Shown here in pieces: positions 7,936-17,106 of a DNA stretch of 64,000 nucleotides. Under the pieces are notes generated by a model. It saw only the letters and a list, made by a program, of their open reading frames with translations, was not told where the DNA came from and made no database searches. Both the position numbers and the translations under genes were made by a program. The stretch comes from an uncultured Duncaniella sp. (GTDB taxonomy: Bacteria > Bacteroidota > Bacteroidia > Bacteroidales > Muribaculaceae), in the NCBI GenBank assembly GCA_910586305.1, contig CAJUGS010000005.1, positions 31,541 through 95,540 of the forward strand, written 5' to 3'. How positions within the stretch are numbered: position 1 is the stretch's first letter; each line of letters starts with the position of its first letter.

Positions 7936-9396
7936 TCAGAGCCTCATAGGGTCGAAATCATCGGCAGGGATGTTGATGTCCGAACGTAGCGCAAGAAGGA
8001 TGTTCTGTAGGATTGACCTATAGCCTGTGGCCTGGCAGACAAATGTGACAGGCGATACTGTGCCTTTCGAGAGGTCATATCCACGTGTGTAGCGGGTGAA
8101 ACTGTCAAGAAGTTCGCCTGCATGGTTGAGGGCTTCTTCTCGGCGGTCGAGTCTCACGAGGCTCATGATGTAGGGTATTACCACTGACGGGTGGTGGATC
8201 CACACGTCGGTGCGGGCAAGCACTTTGGTCATAAACAGATTGATGGTGTCTTCGTAACGTCCGGCAAGATAGCAGGCCTCGATGACACGACTCGTTATCT
8301 CGGGTGACGAGTCGTGTTCAGCCGCTATGAGAAGTATTGAGGCGGCAATCTCGTAGTTGCCCATTTTGATATGCTCGGCCGCCCACGATGCAAATGTCTC
8401 CTCGCCGGGTTCGAGATCGGAATAGTAGTGCCGGGCATACTTTTCTCCGGTGGCGATGTCGATGGATATGAGGCAGTCGAGAATGTTGCGGCTGAAGCTG
8501 TGGCTTGCTATGTAACGCGAGATTTCGACAACCGCTCCCTTGTCGTCGTTGAGGGTGCAGAGAGCATAGGCAAGGTATATGATGTCTTGTTCTCCTGCTT
8601 CAGGACGGCCGACGAGCTCGCGGAATGTGGAGATGACGTAGTCCGTGGAGCGATTGAGGCGGAATAGCGAGGACGCTTTGACACGGAGTCCCTCGGTAGA
8701 GTCGGGATCGATGGCAAGGGCGAAGTCGGCCGATGACAAGGCACTCTCATACTCTTCGGCATTGTGTTGCACGGTGGCGAGACGAAGCCAGAAATCAAGC
8801 GTGAACGGCTCCATCATGGTGAGTTCCTCGAATAGGCGCGATGCTGTGGGGTAGTCCATCGCTTCCTCGGCGCGGTCGGCATATTCATAGATGAATGTCT
8901 GTGGATAGGGAGTTTTCACCTCCACCTTCCGGCGGTTTGACTCCACCCAGTCGAGCATACCGAGCTCGGCGCAGAGATCTACAAGCTGTATCACATCTTC
9001 GTCGCCAAACTCCGTTGCGGCCTCGACTATTTCGTCGAGGCGCGCACGGGTTTCGGGCGTGTCTGATGCGCCCTCGGCACGCAGCGCGAGGAGCTTGTTG
9101 AGCACACCTCCGTTGCTGACGCGGCTGTTGACTTCAGCGGCGGCCTCCATCTCGCCAAATGACGAGTAGAACCATGCCCTTCGTGTGGCGAGGGCCTGGC
9201 TGTCGGGGTAGTGGCGGGCACCGTAAAGGAGCACTTCCATCTTGACGATGTAATTGTCGAGATCGGAGGCATAGTCGAAGATTTCGATGAGGTCGTTCTC
9301 GTCGAAAAAAGCTTCGGTGTTGCCTGCTTTGACTATCTCGGACTCAAACTCGTCGAAGAGGCTCTGACGGGCGTCGTCGGGGGTGTTGTCGTTCAT
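7936..9396 (-). CDS. tetratricopeptide repeat protein
   Basis: This 486-residue protein has no signal peptide and is rich in helix-pair repeats of TPR type (for example MEAAAEVNSRVS, EEYESALSSADFALAIDP, KGAVVEISRYIASHS), so it is probably a cytoplasmic scaffold. TPR proteins bind partner peptides; no enzymatic domain is visible. It starts 21 bp after glnS on the same strand and is probably cotranscribed with alaS and glnS. The N-terminus is acidic (MNDNTPDDARQSLFDEFESE). A specific partner cannot be inferred. Confidence 0.8.
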   Translation of the reverse strand: MNDNTPDDARQSLFDEFESEIVKAGNTEAFFDENDLIEIFDYASDLDNYIVKMEVLLYGARHYPDSQALATRRAWFYSSFGEMEAAAEVNSRVSNGGVLNKLLALRAEGASDTPETRARLDEIVEAATEFGDEDVIQLVDLCAELGMLDWVESNRRKVEVKTPYPQTFIYEYADRAEEAMDYPTASRLFEELTMMEPFTLDFWLRLATVQHNAEEYESALSSADFALAIDPDSTEGLRVKASSLFRLNRSTDYVISTFRELVGRPEAGEQDIIYLAYALCTLNDDKGAVVEISRYIASHSFSRNILDCLISIDIATGEKYARHYYSDLEPGEETFASWAAEHIKMGNYEIAASILLIAAEHDSSPEITSRVIEACYLAGRYEDTINLFMTKVLARTDVWIHHPSVVIPYIMSLVRLDRREEALNHAGELLDSFTRYTRGYDLSKGTVSPVTFVCQATGYRSILQNILLALRSDINIPADDFDPMRL

Positions 9397-9417
9397 TGAT
9401 GCTGTTTGATGTTGTGT

Positions 9418-11130
9418 TTACTTGCTTCCTTTGACCTTTTCCCAGGAGTCTTTGAGCGCTATTGTGCGGTTGAAGACAGGGGCTTCAGGAGTTGAGTCGG
9501 GGTCGAGAGTGAAGTAGCCTATGCGCTGGAACTGCAGAGGTGTTCCAGGCTTGGCTATTTCCATGAGGTAGGGCTCGACTTTGATTCCTTCGATAGTCTT
9601 TAGGGAGTCGGGGTTGAGCATCTCACGGAAGTCGCGGTCGGCCTCGGCAGCGGGGTTTTCGACATTGAACAGACGGTCGTATATGCGCGCTGTGGCATTG
9701 ACGGCCGATTTCGCGTCAACCCAGTGCAGTGTACCCTTGACCTTGCGTGAGCTTCCGGGCAGTCCGCTGCGTGTGTCGGGGTCGTAGGAACATCTCAGCT
9801 CGGTGATGTTTCCTTCGGCATCCTTCACAACTTCCTCGCACTTTATAATGTAGGCTCCCTTGAGACGCACTTCTCCACCGGGAGCGAGACGGAAGAATTT
9901 CTTGGGAGGATTCTCCATGAAGTCGTCGCGTTCGATGTATATCTCGCGAGAGAAAGGCATCTTGTGGGTGCCGCTTTCGGGTGCTTCGGGATTGTTTTCC
10001 ATTTCCACCATTTCGGTCTCGCCTTCGGGATAGTTGGTGATGACGAGTTTGACGGGGTTGATCACGGCCATACCGCGTGTGGCTACCTTGTTGAGGTCGT
10101 CACGCACAGCGTGTTCGAGCAGTGAGATGGAGTTGAGGGCCTCATACTTCGTGTAGCCGATGGTGTCTATGAAGTTGCGGATTGCGCGTGGGGTGAATCC
10201 GCGGCGACGCAGGCCGGAGATGGTGGGCATACGGGGGTCGTCCCATCCTGCCACGAGGCCTTCCTTTACAAGCTGGAGGAGCTTGCGCTTCGACATCACG
10301 GTGTAGGTGAGATTGAGACGGTTGAATTCAATCTGACGCGGGCAGTAGCTGTCGTCAGCAAGTTCTTTAACGAAGTATTCGTAGAGGGGACGGTGTACGA
10401 CAAACTCCAAGGTGCATATCGAGTGGGTGACTCCCTCGAAATAGTCGCTCTGACCGTGTGCGAAGTCATACATGGGGTAGACTTTCCATGTGGTCCCGGT
10501 TCGGTGGTGGGGAGTCTTGATGATGCGATACATGATTGGATCGCGGAAATGCATATTGGGGTTGGCCATATCAATCTTTGCGCGCAGCACACGGCTTCCC
10601 TCCTCAAACTCTCCGGCGTTCATTCTCTCGAAGAGGTCGAGGTTCTCCTCAACAGATCGGTTGCGGTAGGGGCTTTCTGTGCCAGGCTGTGTGGGAGTAC
10701 CCTTCTGTGCGGCTATCTCCTCGGAGCTCTGATCGTCAACATATGCTTTTCCCTCTTTGATGAGGCGGATTGCGAGATCATAGAGTTGGGGGAAGTAGTC
10801 GGATGCATAATACTCGCGGTCGCCCCAGTCAAAGCCGAGCCATTTGATGTCCTCGCGGATGGAGTCAACATACTCCACATCTTCCTTGACCGGGTTTGTG
10901 TCGTCGAATCGGAGGTTGCAGGTACCTCCGAATTTTTCGGCAATGCCGAAGTCCATGCAGATGGCTTTGGCGTGGCCTATGTGCAGGTAGCCGTTGGGCT
11001 CAGGCGGGAAACGGGTGTTGAGTCGTCCTCCGTTTTTTCCGGCCTGAAGATCCTTCAGTACTGATTCTTCTACAAAGTTTAGCCCCTTGGTGGTTTCCTC
11101 GGGTGTTGTTACGGGAGTTTTATCTTCCAT
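9418..11130 (-). CDS. glnS: glutaminyl-tRNA synthetase
   Basis: This 570-residue class I synthetase charges tRNA-Gln. The HIGH-type motif is PPEPNGYLHIGHAKA (about 42-56) and the KMSKS-type motif is VMSKRKL. The anticodon-binding beta-barrels follow (LAPGGEVRLKGAYIIKCEE). The ATG at 11130 (MEDKTPVTTPEETT) is chosen because upstream codons are low-complexity and overlap the leader after alaS; an in-frame extension to 11298 is possible but unlikely. It lies 28 bp downstream of alaS, suggesting an alaS-glnS-TPR operon. GlnRS implies direct charging of tRNA-Gln, as usual in Bacteroidetes. Confidence 0.96.
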   Translation of the reverse strand: MEDKTPVTTPEETTKGLNFVEESVLKDLQAGKNGGRLNTRFPPEPNGYLHIGHAKAICMDFGIAEKFGGTCNLRFDDTNPVKEDVEYVDSIREDIKWLGFDWGDREYYASDYFPQLYDLAIRLIKEGKAYVDDQSSEEIAAQKGTPTQPGTESPYRNRSVEENLDLFERMNAGEFEEGSRVLRAKIDMANPNMHFRDPIMYRIIKTPHHRTGTTWKVYPMYDFAHGQSDYFEGVTHSICTLEFVVHRPLYEYFVKELADDSYCPRQIEFNRLNLTYTVMSKRKLLQLVKEGLVAGWDDPRMPTISGLRRRGFTPRAIRNFIDTIGYTKYEALNSISLLEHAVRDDLNKVATRGMAVINPVKLVITNYPEGETEMVEMENNPEAPESGTHKMPFSREIYIERDDFMENPPKKFFRLAPGGEVRLKGAYIIKCEEVVKDAEGNITELRCSYDPDTRSGLPGSSRKVKGTLHWVDAKSAVNATARIYDRLFNVENPAAEADRDFREMLNPDSLKTIEGIKVEPYLMEIAKPGTPLQFQRIGYFTLDPDSTPEAPVFNRTIALKDSWEKVKGSK

Positions 11131-11158
11131 GTCGTGTCGGTATGGTGATATTAAGGGT

Positions 11159-13777
11159 CTACTTGATTGCGTCGGTGAGTGTGCTGAGGGCTGCCGAGAG
11201 TCCTTCCTTGTCTTTTCCGCCGGCTTGTGCGAAACCGGGCTGGCCTCCGCCTCCGCCCTTGATTGACTTGGCGGCTTCGCGTACGATTGTCGAAGCATTG
11301 AGTCCGTTTTTCACAAGGTCGTCGGTGAGTGCGACAGTGAGCAGCGGCTTGCCGGCCATGTCGGATGTGGCGGCCACAAATGCTGTGTGCTCGGTTGAGA
11401 GCTGGCGCACCTGGAAGGCTACGTTCTTGACAACATCGGGCATGAACACTCCACACATGGTCACGAGTGTGATGCCGTTGACAGTCTTGCTGTGTTCAAG
11501 GAGGTCCTTGCTGAGGTTGCGTATGCGTTCTTTGAAATATTCCTCGGCCTGTTTGCGCAGTTCGGCATTTTCCTCTATGTGGCGGCGTAGTGCCTGGATG
11601 AGGTCGGGGGCGTTGTTGAGCATTTCGCCCACAGAGCGCAGAGTGTCGCTCAGTCGGTCTACGGCAAGTTCGGCTGTCTCGGCTGTGATGGCTTCGATAC
11701 GGCGGATGCCTGCGGCGATACTGCTCTCAGAGATTATGCGGATGAGGCCGATATTGCCTGTGTTGGGGATATGGGTTCCTCCGCAGAGCTCTACTGAGTC
11801 GCCATAACGTATCACGCGTACTTCCTCACCGTATTTTTCACCGAACAGAGCCATGGCACCCATTTCGCGTGCTGTGGCGATGGGCACACAGCGGTGTTCA
11901 TCGAGGGTGATGGCTTTGCGTACGTTGGCGTTGGCGATATGCTCTACTTTGCGCAGTTCTTCCGGGGTTACCTTCTGGAAGTGGCTGAAGTCAAATCGGA
12001 GCACATTGGGAGATACATATGAGCCACGCTGCTCTACATGGGTGCCGAGTACTTCGCGGAGTGCGGCGTGGAGGAGGTGTGTGGCTGTGTGGTTACATTC
12101 GGTAGCTCTGCGAGCCTTCTCGTCGATTGTTGCCTCGAATGTCGCGGTCACATCGGCCGGGAGGGTGAGGGAGAGATGCACAGCCTGGCCGTTTTCGCGC
12201 TTGGTGTCGTAGATCTCAATCTTTTCGTCGCCGTTGATGAGCCATCCGTTGTCGCCTACCTGGCCGCCCATTTCGGCATAGAACGGGGTGTCGGTGAGAA
12301 CTATCTGGTAGTATTCCTTGCCTTTCTGCTTCACACGGCGGTAGCGGAGTATCTGAGTGGGGCATGATGTGGAGTCATAACCCACGAAGTTTGTCTCGCC
12401 TTCGCGCACGGTCACCCAGTCGGTGGCCTCCACAGCTGCCGCGTTGCGGGCACGTGTCTTCTGGGCCTCCATCTCTGTGTCAAACTCCTTCTTGTCGAGG
12501 GTCATTCCGTTCTCTTTGAGAATGAGCTCGGTGAGGTCGAGGGGGAATCCGTATGTGTCGTAGAGCACAAATGCGTCCTTGCCGGAGATTTCGTTCTTAC
12601 CCTCTTTGCGGGCGTTGGCAATTGCTGTGTCGAGAATGGACATACCCTTGTCGAGAGTGCGCAGGAATGAATCCTCTTCCTCCTTGATGACCTTCATGAT
12701 GAGTTCGCGCTGGGCTGCTATCTCGGGATAGGCCTCGCCCATGGAGTCGATGAGGGTGTTGACCAGTTTGTACATGAAAGCCTGTTTCTGGTCAAGGAAG
12801 GTGTAGGCGTAGCGCACGGCACGACGCAGGATGCGGCGGATGACATATCCTGCCTTGGCGTTGCCTGGAAGTTGTGAGTCGGCGATGGAGAATGAGATTG
12901 TGCGCACGTGGTCGGCAATGACACGCATTGCCACGTCGGTCATCTTGTCCTCGCCGTATTTTTTGCCCGAGAGGCGGGCGATAGTGTCGATGAGGGGTGT
13001 GAATACGTCGGTGTCGTAGTTGGATTTCTTTCCCTGCAGGGCCATGCACAGACGCTCGAATCCCATGCCGGTATCTATCACTTTGGCGGGCAGTGGTTCG
13101 AGTGAGCCGTCGGCCTTGCGGTTGTACTGCATGAACACGAGGTTCCAGATTTCAATAACGAGCGGGTTGTCCTTGTTGACGAGCGACGCGCCGTCGATTT
13201 CGGCTCTTTCCTCGGGAGAGCGGAGGTCGATGTGGATTTCAGAGCATGGTCCGCAGGGCCCGGTATCGCCCATTTCCCAGAAGTTGTCATGCTTGTTGCC
13301 GTTGATGATGTGTGAGGCCGGAAGGTGTTTCTCCCAGTAGGAAGCGGCCTCGTCATCGCGGGTGAGGTTTTCGTCGGGCGCACCTTCGAATACTGTGGCA
13401 TAGAGGCGTTCGGGGTCAAGGCCGAGCACGTCTACGAGATATTCCCAGGCCCAGTCGATGGCTTCCTTCTTGAAGTAGTCTCCGAAGCTCCAGTTGCCGA
13501 GCATCTCGAACATGGTGTGGTGGTAGGTATCCATTCCCACCTCTTCGAGGTCGTTGTGCTTGCCCGACACGCGCAGACACTTCTGAGAGTCGGCCACACG
13601 TTGGTATTTGGCTGCTTTATTGCCGAGGATGATGTCCTTGAACTGGTTCATTCCGGCGTTGGTAAACATCAGTGTTGGATCGTCCTTGATCACCATGGGG
13701 GCCGACGGCACAATGTGATGACCTTTGGAACGGAAGAATTCTTTGAAAGACTCGCGTATTTCCTTTGCAGTGAGCAT
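11159..13777 (-). CDS. alaS: alanyl-tRNA synthetase
   Basis: This 872-residue class II synthetase has a catalytic core at residues 1-450 (MLTAKEIRESFKEFF; MFTNAGMNQFKDIILG). The editing domain has zinc ligands in CNHTATHLLHAALREVLGTH and CGGTH (about 662). The C-terminal DHHA1 domain carries the glycine-rich GGGGQPGFAQAGGKD. The start ATG 13777 fits the family N-terminus. A promoter at 13814-13845 overlaps the 3' end of the MlaD-type gene. It leads the alaS-glnS-TPR unit. Confidence 0.97.
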   Translation of the reverse strand: MLTAKEIRESFKEFFRSKGHHIVPSAPMVIKDDPTLMFTNAGMNQFKDIILGNKAAKYQRVADSQKCLRVSGKHNDLEEVGMDTYHHTMFEMLGNWSFGDYFKKEAIDWAWEYLVDVLGLDPERLYATVFEGAPDENLTRDDEAASYWEKHLPASHIINGNKHDNFWEMGDTGPCGPCSEIHIDLRSPEERAEIDGASLVNKDNPLVIEIWNLVFMQYNRKADGSLEPLPAKVIDTGMGFERLCMALQGKKSNYDTDVFTPLIDTIARLSGKKYGEDKMTDVAMRVIADHVRTISFSIADSQLPGNAKAGYVIRRILRRAVRYAYTFLDQKQAFMYKLVNTLIDSMGEAYPEIAAQRELIMKVIKEEEDSFLRTLDKGMSILDTAIANARKEGKNEISGKDAFVLYDTYGFPLDLTELILKENGMTLDKKEFDTEMEAQKTRARNAAAVEATDWVTVREGETNFVGYDSTSCPTQILRYRRVKQKGKEYYQIVLTDTPFYAEMGGQVGDNGWLINGDEKIEIYDTKRENGQAVHLSLTLPADVTATFEATIDEKARRATECNHTATHLLHAALREVLGTHVEQRGSYVSPNVLRFDFSHFQKVTPEELRKVEHIANANVRKAITLDEHRCVPIATAREMGAMALFGEKYGEEVRVIRYGDSVELCGGTHIPNTGNIGLIRIISESSIAAGIRRIEAITAETAELAVDRLSDTLRSVGEMLNNAPDLIQALRRHIEENAELRKQAEEYFKERIRNLSKDLLEHSKTVNGITLVTMCGVFMPDVVKNVAFQVRQLSTEHTAFVAATSDMAGKPLLTVALTDDLVKNGLNASTIVREAAKSIKGGGGGQPGFAQAGGKDKEGLSAALSTLTDAIK

Positions 13778-13813
13778 ATATGAGTGGTTTTTTTCTATTT
13801 CGGTATTGTGACG

Positions 13814-13845
13814 CAAAATTACAGAAATTTTACGCGATTAGAAAA
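13814..13845 (-). promoter_or_regulatory. promoter of alaS
   Basis: Minus strand: TTTT (13845-13842), 20 bp, TAATTTTG (13821-13814). The -7 matches TAnnTTTG; the -33 matches TTTG in three of four positions. The -33 lies inside the end of the upstream gene. Confidence 0.6.
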
Positions 13846-14761
13846 TTTTGATACTGGGTATGTATCGTTTTGGCTTACGCTTGAGATCGATGAGAATACT
13901 ATCGACATGGGCAACCGATGAGTTGAGATTGTTGTATAGACCGGGGTCGTTGAGAAGAAGTCCGAGCGATGAGTTGGTGGAATTGAGTTGCTCGGTAGCA
14001 CGGTCGAGGTTGGCCGTTATGTTGTTGATGTTTCTCATTGTGGAGTCGAGAGGCATCTTTTTGAGGTCTTGTGAGATCTCTGCCAGGGCGGCTGATACCT
14101 TGGTGAGATCCTCGCTCATTGTCTTTACGTTAGACATGGCCCCGTTGGCATTATTGACCAGTGCGGGCACTGTGGCCATGGCGCGGTTAAGATGGTCTGT
14201 AGATGTCTCGAGGTTGGCCATTACAACGTCAAGTCGCTGCACGGCCGATAGCAGCGCCGGATCGGCAGCCACTTTGGTGAGTGCCACCACGAGCGAATCC
14301 AGATGTGGAGCTATCTGCATTATGGTCGGCATCAATTCGCCGCTCACCTTGTCCATGAGTCCGGAGCCTTCCGCTCCTTCAAGCCGTGAACCTACTTCGT
14401 AGAAAGTGTTTCCTGTTGCCATACGAAGGTCTACGGTGGAGGTGCCGAGCATATCGGTTACGATTACGGCTTTTGAGCCGGTGGGGATGCGAAGCTGGCG
14501 GTCGAGACTCAGCTCAACAAGCACATGGCCGGGATTGTCGTATTCATACTCGATGCTGCGCACCAGTCCCACTTTATAGCCGTTGAGTGTTACTGGAGCC
14601 GACTGGGCCAGGCCGGTGACATTTGTATAGGAGACGTAGTAGTAGTTGGCAGCTTTGAAGAGGTTGACACCTTTGAGATAGTTGATGCCGAAGATGAGGG
14701 CGGCGAGAGCCACAAGGACGGCTACACCGATTTTTATTTCTTTGGAGTATTCGGATTTCAT
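13838..14761 (-). CDS. MlaD/MCE-family lipid-transport protein
   Basis: This 307-residue protein has one N-terminal membrane helix (IGVAVLVALAALIFGINYL, about 11-29). An MCE domain follows (YYVSYTNVTGLAQSAPVTLNGYKVGLVRSI, about 42-71). The C-terminal half is helical and of coiled-coil type, with repeated asparagine- and leucine-rich segments. MCE proteins form periplasmic hexamers that move phospholipids between membranes with an MlaE/MlaF ABC transporter. Neither partner is in this window. It lies 52 bp after the amidase gene on the same strand with no promoter between, so the two are probably cotranscribed. Confidence 0.9.
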   Translation of the reverse strand: MKSEYSKEIKIGVAVLVALAALIFGINYLKGVNLFKAANYYYVSYTNVTGLAQSAPVTLNGYKVGLVRSIEYEYDNPGHVLVELSLDRQLRIPTGSKAVIVTDMLGTSTVDLRMATGNTFYEVGSRLEGAEGSGLMDKVSGELMPTIMQIAPHLDSLVVALTKVAADPALLSAVQRLDVVMANLETSTDHLNRAMATVPALVNNANGAMSNVKTMSEDLTKVSAALAEISQDLKKMPLDSTMRNINNITANLDRATEQLNSTNSSLGLLLNDPGLYNNLNSSVAHVDSILIDLKRKPKRYIPSIKIF

Positions 14762-14813
14762 ATTCTTTTCTGTCTCTCTGTGAGTAGTGTGTGATGTAGG
14801 ATGTGTCAGAGTG

Positions 14814-15932
14814 TCATTTTATACGTTTGCCGTCGCGGGTTTTGATTACGAAGGCATCTTTGAATTTCTTTTTCACTTTTGCCAGTTCCCTCGTTGCCTC
14901 TTCCATGGATGAGTAGGAACCGTAGGTGAACTTGTATAGCCCGCCGTCGCGATAGCTGTCAACCGGCGACAGGCCCTTGAAGCGAGAGTCGCCACGTGCT
15001 ATCTTATGGGGATTTGTGAGGAACTGTATCTTGTAGACTATTCCTGATGCTGTTGCTGTCTTTGCCGGTGTGATGCGTGTGTTTTCCGGCTTTTCGGCAT
15101 ACGGTTCTTCCGTAGCAGGCCGAGACGGACGTTTATTTGTCACTTTGGTGCCTTGGCCTTGTTCACGGTAGCGTTCCACACCATTATATATAGCGCGCGC
15201 GAGACGGGTACTTCCGCTTTCCGAGGCCATATATTTTTCCATGGTGGGATTGCATATAAAGTCGAGTTCTACGAGTATCGCTGGCATACTTGTACGTACG
15301 AGCACCCAGAAAGGAGCCTGGCGTACACCGTTGTTCTTTCTTCCGGCATAGCGCACGAGCTGGTTCTGTACCGACTCGGCCAGCGAGATGCTTTGATCCA
15401 TGTTTTTGTGTTGCATCATCTCAAAAACTATGTAGCTCTCGGTCGATGATGGATCGAAACCTTCATAGGCCGATGTGTAGTCGTCCTCAAGTTTCATCAC
15501 TTCGTTTTCTCTCATGGCCACGGATAGGTTGGCGTCACTTCGGTCGAGACCGAGGGTGTAGACTGCGGCACCGTTCACTTTCGTGCGGTTTGGCGATTTG
15601 GCTCCTACGGAGTTGGCATGAATGGAAATGAAGATGTCTGCGTGTTTGCTGTTGGCAAAATCAGCTCTCTGCTGGAGGGCTACAAATCGGTCTCCTTCGC
15701 GGGTCATGTGGACTTTCACGTCGTTCATTTCTTCTCGAAGGATTTTCGCAAGCTTTTGGGCCACAAGCAGGTTGATGGATTTTTCGTTGGTGCGCTGTCC
15801 CAGCGCGCCGGCATCCTTGCCTCCATGGCCAGGGTCAATTACCACGACAAAGTCACCGGCTGCTGTAACCGTGATGGCGGTCAGCAGCGACAGCGCAAAA
15901 GTGATGATGAACCGTAGAGGGAGTCTAAGCAT
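14814..15932 (-). CDS. N-acetylmuramoyl-L-alanine amidase with SPOR domain
   Basis: This is a 372-residue periplasmic zinc amidase that cuts between MurNAc and the stem peptide, typically at division septa. The signal peptide is MLRLPLRFIITFALSLLTAITVTAA. The Amidase_3 domain begins VVVIDPGHGGKDAGALG (zinc His in PGHGG), has SIHANSVG further on, and the late catalytic Glu in ILVELDFICNP. The C-terminal SPOR-like domain (VYKIQFLTNP...FKDAFVIKTRDGKRIK, about 300-370) should bind denuded glycan. The start 15932 is chosen because the promoter -7 element lies at 15966-15959. It heads a unit with the MCE gene. Confidence 0.93.
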   Translation of the reverse strand: MLRLPLRFIITFALSLLTAITVTAAGDFVVVIDPGHGGKDAGALGQRTNEKSINLLVAQKLAKILREEMNDVKVHMTREGDRFVALQQRADFANSKHADIFISIHANSVGAKSPNRTKVNGAAVYTLGLDRSDANLSVAMRENEVMKLEDDYTSAYEGFDPSSTESYIVFEMMQHKNMDQSISLAESVQNQLVRYAGRKNNGVRQAPFWVLVRTSMPAILVELDFICNPTMEKYMASESGSTRLARAIYNGVERYREQGQGTKVTNKRPSRPATEEPYAEKPENTRITPAKTATASGIVYKIQFLTNPHKIARGDSRFKGLSPVDSYRDGGLYKFTYGSYSSMEEATRELAKVKKKFKDAFVIKTRDGKRIK

Positions 15933-15958
15933 GAGCGTATGTGATTGCAATCAAAGTG

Positions 15959-15966
15959 CAAAATTA
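15959..15966 (-). promoter_or_regulatory. -7 element of the amidase promoter
   Basis: TAATTTTG on the minus strand, 26 bp before the amidase start. No good -33 TTTG is seen at 19-21 bp. It sits back-to-back with the promoter of the divergent gldB-like gene. Confidence 0.5.
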
Positions 15967-16004
15967 GCAAAAGTAAGTTGAAAACAGACCGTCTCTCGTT
16001 TTTT

Positions 16005-16037
16005 TTTGGCTTATTTGCTGAAAAATGTTTACTTTTG
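16005..16037 (+). promoter_or_regulatory. promoter of the gldB-like gene
   Basis: TTTG (16005-16008), 21 bp, TACTTTTG (16030-16037), ending 23 bp before the ATG. A full match to the Bacteroidetes consensus. Confidence 0.7.
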
Positions 16038-16060
16038 GAGTAATCATATAATATCAGACG

Positions 16061-17002
16061 ATGAAATATCACGCCATTATAACTGCTCTTGCTGTCGTTG
16101 CCGCTGTCGTTTCATGTGGTGGCGATGGCGATTATCCTCCCTGTGAGATTGTGCGTCTTGACCATATGATAGGGGATGGTGCGATACCTGCCGACAGTGC
16201 TGCTCGACGAGCTGCCTCGCTTTTGTTTGCTGTTTCCGGATATGGCGAGCTCACCGACTCGTCGGTCTCAATCTATGCGGATAGACCTTCGGTGAGCATA
16301 CATCGTCGGGCGGTCGACTCGGCTTTTACCGACATTTCGCAGTTGGAGGGCGAGCTTGGAGCCGTACTCGGGAGGGCTTCAGGTCTTTTACCACTGGTGC
16401 GTGTTGCCGGGGTTTATTCGGTCATATCCCCTTTCAATCAATCGGTCTTCACTGTCGATTCGATACTCTATATTGGACTTAACCACTACCTTGGCTCGTC
16501 CTATGGTCCATATGCCTATTTCCCCGACTATGTCAGAGAACGGAAGATTCCTGCTCGACTCATTCCGGATATAGCCGAGTCGCTTGTGCGCAGTGCCTAT
16601 CCGTACAGACCCGGCGGAAAGATGGTGGGCCGTATGCTTTATGAGGGAGCGGTTGTGGAGGCAGTTATGAGACTCACCGGTTGTGACGAGGCTGTTGCTC
16701 TCGGCTATACTCCGCAACAGTTTGAATGGCTTTCCTCCAACGAGGCCGAGATGTGGAAGGCTGTCATCGAGCGACGACTCTTGTTCTCGTCGGCCGACGA
16801 CGTGGCACGGTCGCTCATGTACCCGGGTCCGGTCACATCGGTGCTTCATCCCGAGGCTCCCGGAGCTGCTGGGCGTTTCATAGGCCATCGTCTGATTGGT
16901 GCCTATCTTGACAGTCATTCCGGAACAAGGCTTGACAGCCTTCTCTCGTCGGACTTTTATGATTCGGACACGGCCCTGGCGACTACCGGCTATAATCCTT
17001 GA
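16061..17002 (+). CDS. gldB: GldB-like gliding-motility lipoprotein
   Basis: This 313-residue protein has a lipobox signal (MKYHAIITALAVVAAVVSC, Cys at 19). It matches the GldB family in several blocks: ADRPSVSI.. region, YIGLNHYLGSSYGPYAYFPDYV, GYTPQQFEWLSSNEAEMWKA and GRFIGHRLIGAYLDSH. GldB is an outer-envelope lipoprotein required for gliding in Flavobacterium, but homologues are widespread in non-gliding Bacteroidales, so motility is not implied. It is monocistronic: its own promoter lies upstream and a bidirectional terminator follows. Recognised from memory of family signatures; the gene name is given by homology only. Confidence 0.8.
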   Translation: MKYHAIITALAVVAAVVSCGGDGDYPPCEIVRLDHMIGDGAIPADSAARRAASLLFAVSGYGELTDSSVSIYADRPSVSIHRRAVDSAFTDISQLEGELGAVLGRASGLLPLVRVAGVYSVISPFNQSVFTVDSILYIGLNHYLGSSYGPYAYFPDYVRERKIPARLIPDIAESLVRSAYPYRPGGKMVGRMLYEGAVVEAVMRLTGCDEAVALGYTPQQFEWLSSNEAEMWKAVIERRLLFSSADDVARSLMYPGPVTSVLHPEAPGAAGRFIGHRLIGAYLDSHSGTRLDSLLSSDFYDSDTALATTGYNP

Positions 17003-17031
17003 ACGGAAAAATTTCAACATCAACATATAGA

Positions 17032-17070
17032 AAGAGTCTGCCGTCCGCAATAGTGCGGTGGCAGACTCTT
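17032..17070. terminator. bidirectional terminator between gldB-like and CoA-transferase genes
   Basis: Eleven-base arms AAGAGTCTGCC (17032-17042) and GGCAGACTCTT (17060-17070) enclose a second stem CCGCA/TGCGG. It lies between convergent genes and can serve both. Confidence 0.8.
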
Positions 17071-17106
17071 GTCTGTATCTTGGCTGCGTGTGTTTGTGCA
17101 GTGGAA

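Noticed and set aside
10393..11064. 223-codon open frame antisense to glnS
   Set aside because: It mirrors conserved glnS codons and has no recognisable product or promoter.
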